Assembly (NCBI GenBank): GCA_947304405.1
Contig: CAMZBB010000009.1
Location: 1 to 45,689 of the forward strand
Source of the DNA: an uncultured Clostridia bacterium
GTDB taxonomy: Bacteria > Bacillota > Clostridia > Saccharofermentanales > Saccharofermentanaceae
DNA length: 45,689 nt
Direction: 5' to 3'
Shown here: one piece after another, positions 1-12,706 of the stretch
Position numbering within the stretch: position 1 is the stretch's first letter
How the letters are laid out: the number at the start of each line of letters is the position of its first letter
Notes under the pieces: model-generated
What the model was told of the DNA's origin: nothing
What the model saw: only the letters and a program-made list of their open reading frames with translations
Databases searched by the model: none
Position numbers and translations under genes: made by a program

Positions 1-281
<281 letters not shown>

Positions 282-285
282 TTAA

Positions 286-631
<346 letters not shown>

Positions 632-641
632 ACCACAACTA

Positions 642-670
642 AATATAATTCTCAAAAAGTGAGATGTCAA
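642..670 (-). promoter_or_regulatory. Sigma-A type promoter of groES-groEL
   Basis: Read on the minus strand, TTGACA (665-670) and TATATT (642-647) are separated by 17 bp. The -35 is a perfect consensus and the -10 matches 5 of 6. The predicted transcription start falls at or just before the CIRCE operator, so HrcA binding would block initiation or early elongation. Confidence 0.85.
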
Positions 671-703
671 TACGAATATCAAAAAAAGTCAAAAATCAGA
701 AAT

Positions 704-1726
704 TCAGTCTTTCAGCCCTTCAGGATTCATCGTCTGCCATTTCCAGCAGGACGCGCACATATCGTCGATCCCGTACTTTGCGGTAAAGCCCAGAACCTTC
801 TCGGCTTTCTCCGTTGAAGCATAGCAGACTGCGATATCACCGGGTCTTCTCGGTCCGAAAACATGATTGATCGGATGACCGCAAGCCTTCTCGAAAGCAG
901 CGACAGCCTCCTTGACGGAAGTGCCCTTGCCCGTACCGAGATTGAAAACGCTCACAGGATCAGAAGTCTTGCCGAGATACTCTATAGCCTTAACATGACC
1001 GTCCGCGAGGTCGCAAACGTGTATATAGTCGCGGAGACACGTTCCGTCGGGAGTATCGTAATCGTCGCCGAAAACGGTAAGGCACTCGAGAGTGCCGCCT
1101 GCGACCTTGGATATATAAGGGAAAAGGTTGTTGGGAATTCCTCTGGGGTCCTCGCCGATAAGGCCGCTCTCATGGGCTCCGACCGGATTGAAGTATCTGA
1201 GAAGACATATCCTCATATCGGGATTGGCAACAGCGTAATCACGAAGGATCTGCTCGATCATCCACTTTGTCCAGCCGTAAGGGTTGGTGCATGTTCCCAA
1301 AGGACTCTCCTCCGTAAAAGGTACGTCCTCGCTCATTCCGTAAACAGTAGCCGAAGAACTGAATACCAGATTCTTTACGCCGTGCTTTTTCATCGACTTG
1401 AGCACGCTGATCATGCTGCCGATGTTGTTGGAATAGTATTCGAGAGGGATCTTAACGGACTCGCCTACCGCTTTGAGGCCCGCAAAATGGATAACGCTTT
1501 CGATCTCATTCTCATCAAAGACCTTATCCAACGCAGTTTCATTGCAGCAGTCAACGTTATAGAACTTGAAATCCTTGCCGGTGATCTGCTTCAGTCTGTT
1601 TTGGACTTCCATCTTGCTGTTGGAGAGGTTGTCTGCAATGACGACGTCATAACCGCTGTTGCAGAGTGAGATTACAGTGTGGGATCCGATATAGCCGTTT
1701 CCGCCGGTAACAAGAATAGTAGGCAT
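704..1726 (-). CDS. galE: UDP-glucose 4-epimerase
   Basis: GalE interconverts UDP-glucose and UDP-galactose using bound NAD+, feeding the Leloir pathway and making UDP-galactose for surface glycans. The 340-residue product has the N-terminal Rossmann motif GGNGYIGSH, the VFSSSATVYG segment, and the short-chain dehydrogenase catalytic pair in NPYGWTK (Tyr-x3-Lys). C-terminal landmarks are RYFNPVGAH, LRDYIHVCDLADGH and FNLGTGKGTSV. The ATG at 1724-1726 (MPTILVTGG) is chosen over a start ten codons upstream because an AAGGAGA site lies just upstream. It is a stand-alone gene on the same strand as groESL but separated from it by the groESL promoter. Confidence 0.95.
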   Translation of the reverse strand: MPTILVTGGNGYIGSHTVISLCNSGYDVVIADNLSNSKMEVQNRLKQITGKDFKFYNVDCCNETALDKVFDENEIESVIHFAGLKAVGESVKIPLEYYSNNIGSMISVLKSMKKHGVKNLVFSSSATVYGMSEDVPFTEESPLGTCTNPYGWTKWMIEQILRDYAVANPDMRICLLRYFNPVGAHESGLIGEDPRGIPNNLFPYISKVAGGTLECLTVFGDDYDTPDGTCLRDYIHVCDLADGHVKAIEYLGKTSDPVSVFNLGTGKGTSVKEAVAAFEKACGHPINHVFGPRRPGDIAVCYASTEKAEKVLGFTAKYGIDDMCASCWKWQTMNPEGLKD

Positions 1727-1888
1727 GGTATTCTCCTTTTCGCCGCTTGATGACACTATTTAATCACAAATAAATACAAAATAACTCATCGTTGATTCAT
1801 TTCCGCATATTTGCACCAATTTTATATATTAAAAGAGTGTCTTTGGGTTAAAATATCTCCAACTAATATTGGGAGAAACGTAATTTCA

Positions 1889-2623
1889 ATGGACAAACTA
1901 ATCTACATTGCCGACGACGACGATAATATCAGGAACCTGCTGAAATCATTCCTCGAGAGGGAAAGCTTCAGATGCATCGGATTCCCTACGGGCGACGCGC
2001 TTTTCGAAGCATACTCCGATTCACCCTGCGATCTCGTGATACTTGATGTCATGATGCCCGGCCACGACGGTTTCTATATTCTCAAGCAGATCAGGAAGAC
2101 ATCTAACGTTCCGATCATCATGCTCACGGCAAAAGACAGTGACGCAGACTATATACAGGGACTTGATCTGGGCAGCGACGACTACTTCACCAAGCCCTTC
2201 TCCCCCGTAAAACTCGTTTCAAAAGTCAAATCCGTCCTCAAGAGACAGGAAGAGATAACCGGCAAGGCGTCCGTCAAGGAAACCGATGACGGCCTTATCT
2301 CCTTTGCCGACATAGTCATCAACAGGAAGACAAAGGAAGCTACCCTTTCAGGCGAGCCTTTCCCTCTTACTCCAAACGAATATGCGCTCCTTACTTACCT
2401 TATCTCGAACAGGGACAGGGCTATATCCAGAACCGAACTACTCGATAAGATCTGGGGCTACGAGACACAGGTCGAGACCCGTGTTGCAGACGACACCGTA
2501 AAGAGACTGCGCAAGAAGATCTCTCATTCCGGAGCAAAGATCTCGACTATATGGGGATACGGTTTCCGTCTCGTAATGAGATCGGACGATGATTCATCTG
2601 ACGGTGACGATTCAGAAGACTAA
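1889..2623 (+). CDS. OmpR/PhoB-family response regulator
   Basis: This is a two-component DNA-binding response regulator of 244 residues. The receiver domain (about 1-120) has the acidic pocket IADDDD, phospho-acceptor Asp53 in LVILDVMMPGHDG, and switch/signalling residues in IMLTAKD and the Lys of YFTKPF (about 102). The C-terminal part (about 140-230) is a winged helix with TPNEYALLTYLISN and IWGYGFRL. The ATG at 1889 begins MDKLIYIADDDD, where receiver domains normally start; GGGAG at 1871-1875 is a rather distant ribosome site. The protein ends in an unusual acidic Asp/Ser/Glu tail. Its stop overlaps the kinase start (TAATG), so the two are translationally coupled. The stimulus cannot be deduced. 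Confidence 0.93.
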   Translation: MDKLIYIADDDDNIRNLLKSFLERESFRCIGFPTGDALFEAYSDSPCDLVILDVMMPGHDGFYILKQIRKTSNVPIIMLTAKDSDADYIQGLDLGSDDYFTKPFSPVKLVSKVKSVLKRQEEITGKASVKETDDGLISFADIVINRKTKEATLSGEPFPLTPNEYALLTYLISNRDRAISRTELLDKIWGYETQVETRVADDTVKRLRKKISHSGAKISTIWGYGFRLVMRSDDDSSDGDDSED

Positions 2624-4194
2624 TGACAGAGACCAGCAGTAACGAGAAAAGGAAAAGACAGATCCGCAGCAAATCCGCCATCCGGGTCCCTATTGCTCTG
2701 CACTTCTATGCCCTTCAGATCGTTGCCATCCTCCTCGTCATCTTCATCATCAACTTCTACGTTCAATCGATCGTAAAGAACTACATCGCACAGGAATGTA
2801 AGGCAAGAATAGAGACGGCCGTAAGTTCCACCCAGAACTTCACCATGGCTTTCCGAACCGAGATCGACAAATACAGCGAGAGAAACGAAGAAGTCATTCA
2901 GGACTTTCTCCTGAAGTCCATCCGCACGGCCGACCTTTCGAACCAGGCCAGCATCGCGCTTTACACGTACGATGCCAAGACGCAGAAGACAACTCTGATG
3001 TGGCCTTCCGCCGAATACAACACCAACTATGCCAAGAGCGCCTCAAATGTCGTAACCCATGTCGTAGCAGAGCAGGGTTACAGCAAAAGGGACACTCAGA
3101 AAACGGTTATCAACAACAATATCATCTACTACAGATCGGTAGGATTCACATACAATTCCCCTGAAAACGAAGTCATGGAACTTGAAGGCTACTACCTTCT
3201 GGTCTATGTCAATTCAGGATCTTACTATTCCTTCATGGCGCAGATCACGCTTGCTCTCGTGCAGGCAGCCCTCCTGGCGATCATAATCGCGGGCGTCCTA
3301 AGCTTTATCCTTTCATATCCTCTGATCTCTTCCATCCGTCGTCTTTCCAGATTTGCGGGACGCGTTGCGAAAGGAGATTTCGATCCGATAAAAGGCAACA
3401 TCCGAAGCAAAGAACTTTCCGAGCTCGGTGATACGATGAACCGCATGGCACATAAACTTGAAGAAGCCGACGTCGAACAGAAGACGTTCTTCCAGAATGC
3501 CTCACACGAATTAAGAACGCCTCTGATGTCCATTCAGGGATATGCCGAGGGATTGAAATTCGGAGTATTCTCTGATGAATCGTCCAAAGACAACGCGATC
3601 GATGTCATCATCGCCGAGACAGAAAGGCTTTCGGGACTCGTCGAAAACCTCCTCTCCATCTCAAAGATGGACATGAGCAAGAGCGGCAACTATGAGGTCA
3701 AAAAGCAGAACATCAATGTTAAAGTGCTCTGTGAGACCGTCATTGACAGGGTCCGCGGCAACTTTATCCATGAAGACAAAGCGATCATCAACAGGATCAA
3801 CATCAACAGCCTTTACATCTACGCCAACGAGAACGACATGATCAGATGTCTCGAGAACATATTCTCCAACTGCCTCAGATACTGCAGAAAAGCCGTTTAT
3901 TTCGACTGCAGGCCGGACGGCTTCCGCAAGAGAGTCACTTTCTCCATTTCCGACGACGGTCCGGGCATCTCACCCGAAGTCTTGTCACACCTTTTCGAGC
4001 GTTTCTCAAAGGGCAAGGACGGAAAGCACGGCATCGGTCTGGCGCTCGCCAAGGCCATTGCCAACGAGCACGGCGGAGACATAAACGCTTACAACAAACC
4101 TGACGGCGGCGCCTGCTTTGAGATCACGATCCCTCTCGTAAAGAAACGCGACCAGCTTACCAAGATCAACAATCTGAGAAGCATAAACAAATAA
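2623..4194 (+). CDS. Membrane sensor histidine kinase (HAMP, HisKA, HATPase_c)
   Basis: This is the partner kinase of the preceding response regulator. The 523-residue protein has a first transmembrane segment at about 25-50, an extracytoplasmic sensor region of about 155 residues with no recognisable ligand motif, a second membrane segment at about 206-232, a HAMP linker (about 235-285), the phospho-acceptor His295 in NASHELRTPL, and an ATPase domain with an N-box (ENIFSNCLRYC), G1 box (DDGPGIS) and G2 region (GKHGIGLALAKAI). All kinase motifs look intact. It starts one base inside the regulator's stop codon. No transported or metabolic target gene is linked, so the signal remains unknown. 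Confidence 0.93.
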   Translation: MTETSSNEKRKRQIRSKSAIRVPIALHFYALQIVAILLVIFIINFYVQSIVKNYIAQECKARIETAVSSTQNFTMAFRTEIDKYSERNEEVIQDFLLKSIRTADLSNQASIALYTYDAKTQKTTLMWPSAEYNTNYAKSASNVVTHVVAEQGYSKRDTQKTVINNNIIYYRSVGFTYNSPENEVMELEGYYLLVYVNSGSYYSFMAQITLALVQAALLAIIIAGVLSFILSYPLISSIRRLSRFAGRVAKGDFDPIKGNIRSKELSELGDTMNRMAHKLEEADVEQKTFFQNASHELRTPLMSIQGYAEGLKFGVFSDESSKDNAIDVIIAETERLSGLVENLLSISKMDMSKSGNYEVKKQNINVKVLCETVIDRVRGNFIHEDKAIINRININSLYIYANENDMIRCLENIFSNCLRYCRKAVYFDCRPDGFRKRVTFSISDDGPGISPEVLSHLFERFSKGKDGKHGIGLALAKAIANEHGGDINAYNKPDGGACFEITIPLVKKRDQLTKINNLRSINK

Positions 4195-4218
4195 AGCGCA
4201 TTTTGCTTATTTTCTTTT
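4189..4218 (+). terminator. Possible weak terminator after the two-component operon
   Basis: An AT-rich hairpin overlaps the kinase stop codon: AAATAAAGC (4189-4197), loop of 7, GCTTATTT (4205-4212) with one bulged A, followed by TCTTTT. The stem is weak, but the position, at the end of the operon and before the queA promoter, fits. Confidence 0.3.
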
Positions 4219-4240
4219 AATGGCATAACAATTTCCCTTG

Positions 4241-4249
4241 TGATAAAAT
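4241..4249 (+). promoter_or_regulatory. Probable extended -10 promoter of queA-tgt
   Basis: TGATAAAAT at 4241-4249 matches an extended -10 element (TGnTAnnnT) in the 94-nt gap between the kinase gene and queA, about 40 nt before the queA start. No good -35 box is visible 17 bp upstream, which extended -10 promoters do not require. Confidence 0.5.
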
Positions 4250-4288
4250 CTTGCGGTATTTATCACTATTTGCAAAGGCTTTGATCAC

Positions 4289-6971
<2,683 letters not shown>

Positions 6972-6975
<4 letters not shown>

Positions 6976-7874
6976 ATGAGGCTCCTGTCCATCTTGATTA
7001 TAACGGCGGAATAATTGTCCTGTTTGGGCAGTTTCTTGTTTTTCACGCCTATCTTCATCAATCTGGCAAGCTGTTTTGCGTTATATTCAGGCGTCAGCAT
7101 ACCCTTGATCTTATTGAATGAAAGGGCATCTGTAACGCCGTCGGTACTGATGATGATTATATCGTCTTCATAAAGTTGTATTGGTCTGGATGTATGAATG
7201 ACATTAGTCTCTATGTTTCCTACAAAATCGATCAGAGCTTTGGCCCTCGTGTTACGATAAGCTTCAGAGGTTTCCGTCCCGCCTTCCGCAAGCTTTCTTA
7301 TGAGCAGGGATATGTAATTCTGCTTATGGTTAAGAAGCGTCACCCTTCCCTTTCGCAAAAGGATTATGTTACTGTCTCCCACGCTGTAGAAATTCATCTT
7401 GTTATTAAGGATATGCGTCATTACCAGCGTTGCTCCCGCTCCAAGATGATACTGCTCATACACCTCATCCGAGATCTTCTTTATCTCGGCTGAAATGCCT
7501 TCCTGATCATCGAATTTCATCGGGTAGACCTGGTCTAGTCTTTCGACAACGTATCTCGAGACATCCTCACCATACAAAAGGCCTCCCATTCCGTCCGAAC
7601 AGGCTGCCACGACGCCGTTGGAATAAGAATCCTCAAGAGGCGAGATATAAACGGAGTCCTCCTGATTCTCTCTTTTGCCTCTGCAATGAAAATAAGCGAC
7701 GTCACATACCAGAAGATTATCAGTATCCTTTCCGGCCATTTTCTTAAGCTTATTGAGACTTAAGACGGTAGTAAGGGCTACATAAATGAACGACAGGAAT
7801 GCCGTAACGAAAAGAGCTGCCGCTATCTGGATAAGCAGCACCGTCTGATCAGGCAGAAGCGTAAAATCAGGCAT
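6972..7874 (-). CDS. Membrane-anchored PP2C-family Ser/Thr phosphatase
   Basis: This is a metal-dependent protein phosphatase of 300 residues. Residues about 10-40 form one hydrophobic segment, so the enzyme is probably tethered to the cytoplasmic membrane. The catalytic domain follows: RGKRENQED (65-73), ACSDGMGG (91-98), GAGATLVMTHI, VGDSNIILLRKG (165-176), ISTDGVTDA (242-250) and DNYSAVIIKM (286-295). All metal-ligand Asp positions of PP2C are present. A GGAG site precedes the ATG. It lies 32 nt after trmFO and overlaps the downstream pseudo-phosphatase by 4 nt. Family members reverse Hanks-type kinase phosphorylation; no kinase gene is in the window, so its substrate is unknown. Confidence 0.88.
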
Positions 7875-7906
7875 TCTCCGGCTCCTTTCGGTGTTCTTCT
7901 CGTAAC

Positions 7907-9265
7907 TTAACTGTTTTTGCGCAAAGGATCGATAAACTCTTTCATTTGCATTATCTCATCAAGAGCCCTGTCCGCGATAGCACGGTTCCTGTCCTTTTTG
8001 CCGGTCTTGCCCTTGAACCTTCCCGCTATCGGTGACATTATCCCGTGATTGGCATTCATTGGCGTAAAGTGCTTTACGGACGGGTCTGAAACGTAAAGTG
8101 CCATCGAACCGATACAAGTGTCGGCAGAAGGCTCAAAACAATTATCGATACCAAGTGCCATGAGGCCCGCATAGTATCCTGCAAGATATCCTGAAGCCGT
8201 TGATTCGATATATCCTTCAACGCCCGTGATCTGGCCTGCGAAAAAGACTTTCGGATATTCCCTTAACGAATAATGCTTCGTAAGGCATTTGGGCGAGTTC
8301 AGATAGGAATTCCTGTGCATTACCCCGTATCTCATGTATTCGGCATTGCCGAGGCCCGGTATCATGCCGAAAACGCGCTTCTGCTCAGGCCACTTAAGTC
8401 TTGTCTGGAATCCGACAAGGTTATACATGGTGCTCTGTCTGTCATCCTGACGCAGCTGAAGACATGCATAGGGTTCCTTACCGGTCTTCGGATCGATAAG
8501 GCCGACAGGCTTCAAAGGACCGAATCTCATCGTATCTTCGCCTCTTGAAGCCATGGTCTCGATGGGCATGCAGCCTTCAAAGACTATCTCTTTGTCAAAA
8601 TCCTTAACCTCTGCCCTCTCGGCCAGGACCAATTCATTTCTGAAAGCTATGTATTCTTCCTTGGTCATCGGGCAGTTGATGTAATCGTCTCCGCCCTTGC
8701 CGTATCTTGAAGCCCTGAAAGCTTTGGTCATGTCGATCGAATCAAAAGAGACGATAGGCGCAGCCGCATCGAAGAAATGCATTCCGCCGTCTCCGGTCAG
8801 CCTGATGATGTCGTCATATAAAGCACCTGAAGTAAGCGGTCCCGTTGCAACGATCACGATCTCATCTTCAGGTACCTTTACAATCTCGCCTTCGATTATC
8901 TCAACATTAGGGTTATTCCTGATCTTTGCTGTTATGTATGACGAGAACTCGTTCCTGTCAACAGCTAAAGCACCGCCGGCCGGGACCTCTGCCCTGTCCG
9001 CAGCTTCCATTATCAGAGAACCGAGACGCCTTAACTCTTCCTTGAGCAGTCCGATGGCGTTCTCAACTGCTGCAGCGCGCAAGGAATTGCTGCATACCAG
9101 TTCCGCAAAACCTTCGCTGTGATGCGCTGGCGTCATCTTTACAGGCTTCATCTCGCAAAGCCTGACCTTGATCCCCATGGATGAAAGGATGTTTGCCGCC
9201 TCACAGCCGGCCAGTCCGGCTCCTATGACCGTAACTGACGGTGCATTATTCAACGCTGCCGTCAT
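7907..9265 (-). CDS. trmFO: Folate/FAD-dependent tRNA (uracil-54-C5)-methyltransferase
   Basis: TrmFO makes ribothymidine at position 54 of the tRNA T-loop, using methylene-tetrahydrofolate and FADH2. The 452-residue product has the FAD-binding [12 protein letters not shown] near the N-terminus (about 13-24), then [56 protein letters not shown] and [12 protein letters not shown], all hallmarks of the family. The frame is open to 9301, but the ATG at 9263-9265 is preferred because GAGGA lies 7 nt upstream. It overlaps the topA 3' end by 20 nt. The order dprA-topA-trmFO is conserved in Firmicutes. Confidence 0.95.
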   Translation of the reverse strand: MTAALNNAPSVTVIGAGLAGCEAANILSSMGIKVRLCEMKPVKMTPAHHSEGFAELVCSNSLRAAAVENAIGLLKEELRRLGSLIMEAADRAEVPAGGALAVDRNEFSSYITAKIRNNPNVEIIEGEIVKVPEDEIVIVATGPLTSGALYDDIIRLTGDGGMHFFDAAAPIVSFDSIDMTKAFRASRYGKGGDDYINCPMTKEEYIAFRNELVLAERAEVKDFDKEIVFEGCMPIETMASRGEDTMRFGPLKPVGLIDPKTGKEPYACLQLRQDDRQSTMYNLVGFQTRLKWPEQKRVFGMIPGLGNAEYMRYGVMHRNSYLNSPKCLTKHYSLREYPKVFFAGQITGVEGYIESTASGYLAGYYAGLMALGIDNCFEPSADTCIGSMALYVSDPSVKHFTPMNANHGIMSPIAGRFKGKTGKKDRNRAIADRALDEIMQMKEFIDPLRKNS

Positions 9266-11408
9266 TGCCCGATCCTCTGCCGCTCTTTCCCCTTCTTGCA
9301 TTTGTAGGGCAGTCCTTATTTGCGCACTTGGGATATGCTTTTTTGCCGTAGTGCTTCAGGACCATATATGAACCGCATTCCTGGCAGACCTTGCCTTCAA
9401 GAGGAAGATCCCATGATATGAAGCTGCAATTGGGGTCGCTGCCCTTCTTGTCACATGTATAGAAGACTTTTCCCTTATACTTCTTCGATCTGTGAGACAG
9501 GAGTCCCGAACCGCATACAGGGCACTTGCCCTTTGCCTGCACTTCGATATTCTTCGTATATTTGCATTCAGGGAAGTTCTCGCAGGCGATAAACTTGCCG
9601 TATCTTCCTTCCTTGAAAAGGAGCTCGCCTCCGCACAGAGGACATGTCTCGCCGGTCTTCTCGGGCTCGAAAGTGATCTTCTCAACAGAATCTTTCGCAG
9701 CCTTGACCTGGGAATTGAACTCGGGATAGAAATCAGCCAGGACCTTGTCCCACTGTTCGTTACCTTCCTCGACTTTATCAAGACGGTCTTCCATTCCTGC
9801 GGTAAATGATACGTCTACGATCTCAGAGAAATTGTCGCTCAAAAGGTTTGTGACGATCTTGCCGAGATCAGTGATAAGGAGCATCCTGCCGTTCTTCTCG
9901 ATATAGTTTCTGTCTAATATGGTCGTGATCGTAGGCGCGTAAGTAGACGGTCTTCCGATACCGTTATCTTCCATTGCCTTGATCAGGGTGGCTTCAGTGT
10001 AATGAGGCGGAGGTGTCGTAAACTTCTGAGATGCGTTGAAGTCCAGAACTTCAAGCTTCATTCCGTCTTCAAGCGGAGGTATCTTCGCCTTTGTATCGCC
10101 TTCATCGTCCTTCTTGGTATCTTCCGCGATATCAGCATAAAGAATGAGATATCCCTTAAAGATAACGGTCTCGCCCGCTGCCCTGAAAATCCTGCCGTTG
10201 CAGGATGCCTGAACGTTAACCGTATCAAGCTTTGCGGATGCCATCTGTGTAGCAAGGAACCTGTCCCAGATAAGAGAGTAAAGCTTGTACTGATCATTCG
10301 TAAGCGAAGATCTGATGGTCTCAGGATCCATGTCGAAATGCGTAGGCCTGATGGCTTCATGCGCATCCTGCGCGGAATTCTTGTTCTTGTATTCGCGCTT
10401 ATAACGTGAGCAGTATTCATCGCCGAATCTCTTCTTGATGAGCTCCTTGCAGGCTGCCACGGCCTCTTCCGAGATCCTTACGGAGTCTGTTCTGATATAG
10501 GAAACGAGAGCCGTCTGGCCGGCACCGGAGATCTCAACGCCCTCGTAGAGCTGCTGGGCGATAGACATAGTCTTCTTGGAAGAGAATCCGAGCCTCTTTG
10601 AAGCTTCCTGCTGGAGAGTGGACGTTGTAAAAGGCGGATAAGGATTCCTCTCCTTCTTGCCCTTCTTGACGGAATCGACAGTCAAAGGACCGCTTCCGAC
10701 ATCACTCAATACACGCTTTGCATCTTCTTCGTTCTTAAGATCATCCTTAACGGCCTTGCCGCCGTCCATGTATCCGTAATAACCGAGAAGGAACTTGTCG
10801 GACTGCTTTCCGGGTGTGGCCAGAGCCTTTATGAGCCAGTATTCCTCAGGAATAAAGCTGTCGATCTCGGCGTCACGGTCCATTACTATCTTGGTAGCTA
10901 CGGACTGAACTCTTCCTGCAGAGAGGCCTTTCCTTACCTTTTGCCAAAGAAGAGGACTTAATTCATATCCCACGAGTCTGTCGAGAACGCGCCTTGCCTG
11001 CTGGGCGTTAGCCAGATTCATATCTATGGCCCTGGGGTTCTTGATCGCATCCTGAACCGCTGACTTGGTGATCTCGTTGAAAGTGATCCTGCACTTCGAG
11101 TCGGGATCTATCTTAAGAACCTTGGCAAGATGCCATGCAATTGCTTCTCCCTCGCGGTCAGGGTCGGTTGCGAGATATATCTCGTCGCATCCGGCTGACA
11201 ATTCCTTGAGATCTCTGACAACCTTCTCCTTTCCCTTCATGGTGATATAAAGAGGCTTGAAGCCGTTCTTGACGTCAACGCCCAAGTTGTTTGACGGAAG
11301 ATCTCTGATGTGTCCTAAAGATGCTGCAATCTGATAATCACTGCCTAAGTATCTGCTGATAGTCTTCGACTTAGCTGGAGACTCGACGATCACTAATTTT
11401 CTGCCCAT
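9246..11408 (-). CDS. topA: DNA topoisomerase I (type IA)
   Basis: TopA relaxes negative supercoils by passing strands through a 5'-phosphotyrosine break. The 720-residue enzyme has a Toprim domain (VESPAKSKT at 8-16, DPDREGE at 82-88), the [18 protein letters not shown] segment, the catalytic Tyr304 in LVSYIRTDS, and [22 protein letters not shown]. The C-terminus carries three Cys4 zinc ribbons (CPLCGG...CxxxxxxC, CPVCGS..., CQECGS...). Length and layout match bacterial enzymes. It sits 51 nt downstream of dprA in the comM-dprA-topA-trmFO unit. Confidence 0.98.
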   Translation of the reverse strand: MGRKLVIVESPAKSKTISRYLGSDYQIAASLGHIRDLPSNNLGVDVKNGFKPLYITMKGKEKVVRDLKELSAGCDEIYLATDPDREGEAIAWHLAKVLKIDPDSKCRITFNEITKSAVQDAIKNPRAIDMNLANAQQARRVLDRLVGYELSPLLWQKVRKGLSAGRVQSVATKIVMDRDAEIDSFIPEEYWLIKALATPGKQSDKFLLGYYGYMDGGKAVKDDLKNEEDAKRVLSDVGSGPLTVDSVKKGKKERNPYPPFTTSTLQQEASKRLGFSSKKTMSIAQQLYEGVEISGAGQTALVSYIRTDSVRISEEAVAACKELIKKRFGDEYCSRYKREYKNKNSAQDAHEAIRPTHFDMDPETIRSSLTNDQYKLYSLIWDRFLATQMASAKLDTVNVQASCNGRIFRAAGETVIFKGYLILYADIAEDTKKDDEGDTKAKIPPLEDGMKLEVLDFNASQKFTTPPPHYTEATLIKAMEDNGIGRPSTYAPTITTILDRNYIEKNGRMLLITDLGKIVTNLLSDNFSEIVDVSFTAGMEDRLDKVEEGNEQWDKVLADFYPEFNSQVKAAKDSVEKITFEPEKTGETCPLCGGELLFKEGRYGKFIACENFPECKYTKNIEVQAKGKCPVCGSGLLSHRSKKYKGKVFYTCDKKGSDPNCSFISWDLPLEGKVCQECGSYMVLKHYGKKAYPKCANKDCPTNARRGKSGRGSGNDGSVE

Positions 11409-11459
11409 TTGTACGTTCCTTTATAATATATAAATATTAATCATCATTATACAAACGCA

Positions 11460-12698
11460 TTAAAATGTCAACGCATATTTTCCGTTTTCGAGGACAACCC
11501 TTCCTGACATCTGAAGCCCGATCAAAAGATTGCTGAGCCGGTAAAAAGGGAGCCCCAATCTGCTGCACATATTGTCTATATCAAGTGGTTTGACGGACAA
11601 TAAGTCTTCTATCAGCAACTTCCATTCGTCTTCGGTGACCTCGTCAGGCGTCTGATCGGCTTTTGTCCTGATCAAGCCAATCTTTTCCTTTTTCAGATGT
11701 TTGTCATCTTTTACAAAGGTCTGGTCCTCATCTTCTTCGTCGTAAGGCGTTTCCATCTTTCTCCTGATTATCGCCTGCGAAACGGTATCAATGACACTGT
11801 CAGCGTCCAGCAGGACAGAACAGCCGTCTTCTAAAAGCTTTAATCCGCCTTGTGCATTCTCGTAATAGATGCTGTTGGGAAGGACAAAGACCTCCTTTCC
11901 CTGTGAAGCAGCATAAGAAGCCGTGTGAAGCGTACCTGACACCGCTCCTGCCTCCATAACGAGCGTACAGTCGGACAATCCCGCTATCAGCCTGTTCCTT
12001 GACGGGAAATACTGCCTCAGAGGCTGCTGGCCGGGAGGCATCTCTGAGATTATCAGGCCGTTTTCAACTATCGACTTGTACAGGTCACGGTTCTCGGCAG
12101 GATAAATGTTGTCCGGCCCTCCGGCAAGGATCGCTATCGTGCCGCCTTTCTCTTTCAGAGCGGTCTCATGAGCCTTCTTGTCTACACCGAGCGCCATTCC
12201 CGATACTACTGTTATCCCCTTTGAAGACAATTCCCTACTGAAGTTTTCTGTCGCATACAGCGCGTAGCTGCTGGCATTTCTAGATCCGACTATGGATACC
12301 GCGCCATACCGTGAACAATGCTTCAAAAGTTCTGACCTGCCTCTGCAGTAGAAAACTCTGGGCATTCCCGACTGCATCTTAAAGTTCACGGGATACAGGC
12401 CGCTGTCACAAGAGACCACTGAAATGTTATTTTCCGAAGCGATCCTCATGTATTCCTCGCAGGCTCTTTCCACCTTTGCTCCGGAACAGATCCAATCTGT
12501 CAGCTTCTTAACGCTGTGGTCATTTAATCCTAAGTCCCTTATATCATTTACCGGGCGGCACGAGAGATCGTAAAGATCCCTGTGCGAGCCAATTATCGCG
12601 TTTCCGAAAAGATCGCGGATCACGCCGTAATCGACCTTTGTATTCATCCTCACTGCCGTGTAATAGAAATCTTTCATTTCGTCTTCCGAATATTCCAT
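11460..12698 (-). CDS. dprA: DNA-processing protein DprA
   Basis: DprA binds incoming single-stranded DNA during transformation and loads RecA. The roughly 412-residue protein has an N-terminal helical region, the Rossmann-fold core with SIVGSRNASSYAL (about 135-147), VVSGMALGVDKKAH (about 164-177), GGPDNIYPAENRDLY and FPSRNRLIAGLSD (about 231-243), and a C-terminal winged-helix domain (from about 350). The frame also has a GTG at 12710 overlapping the comM stop, but the ATG at 12696-12698 is preferred because GAGG sits six bases upstream of it, whereas the GTG has no ribosome site. It follows comM closely, consistent with co-expression. Confidence 0.93.
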   Translation of the reverse strand: MEYSEDEMKDFYYTAVRMNTKVDYGVIRDLFGNAIIGSHRDLYDLSCRPVNDIRDLGLNDHSVKKLTDWICSGAKVERACEEYMRIASENNISVVSCDSGLYPVNFKMQSGMPRVFYCRGRSELLKHCSRYGAVSIVGSRNASSYALYATENFSRELSSKGITVVSGMALGVDKKAHETALKEKGGTIAILAGGPDNIYPAENRDLYKSIVENGLIISEMPPGQQPLRQYFPSRNRLIAGLSDCTLVMEAGAVSGTLHTASYAASQGKEVFVLPNSIYYENAQGGLKLLEDGCSVLLDADSVIDTVSQAIIRRKMETPYDEEDEDQTFVKDDKHLKKEKIGLIRTKADQTPDEVTEDEWKLLIEDLLSVKPLDIDNMCSRLGLPFYRLSNLLIGLQMSGRVVLENGKYALTF

Positions 12699-12706
12699 AT
12701 CTGCCC

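Noticed and set aside
863..1669. Long open frame on the plus strand opposite galE
   Set aside because: It lies entirely antisense to the well-supported galE, has no recognisable motif and no ribosome site; it is a shadow of the galE codon pattern.
1811..1890. Strong promoter for the two-component operon
   Set aside because: TAAAAT-like and TTGCAC-like hexamers occur, but no pair has correct spacing, so I do not call one.
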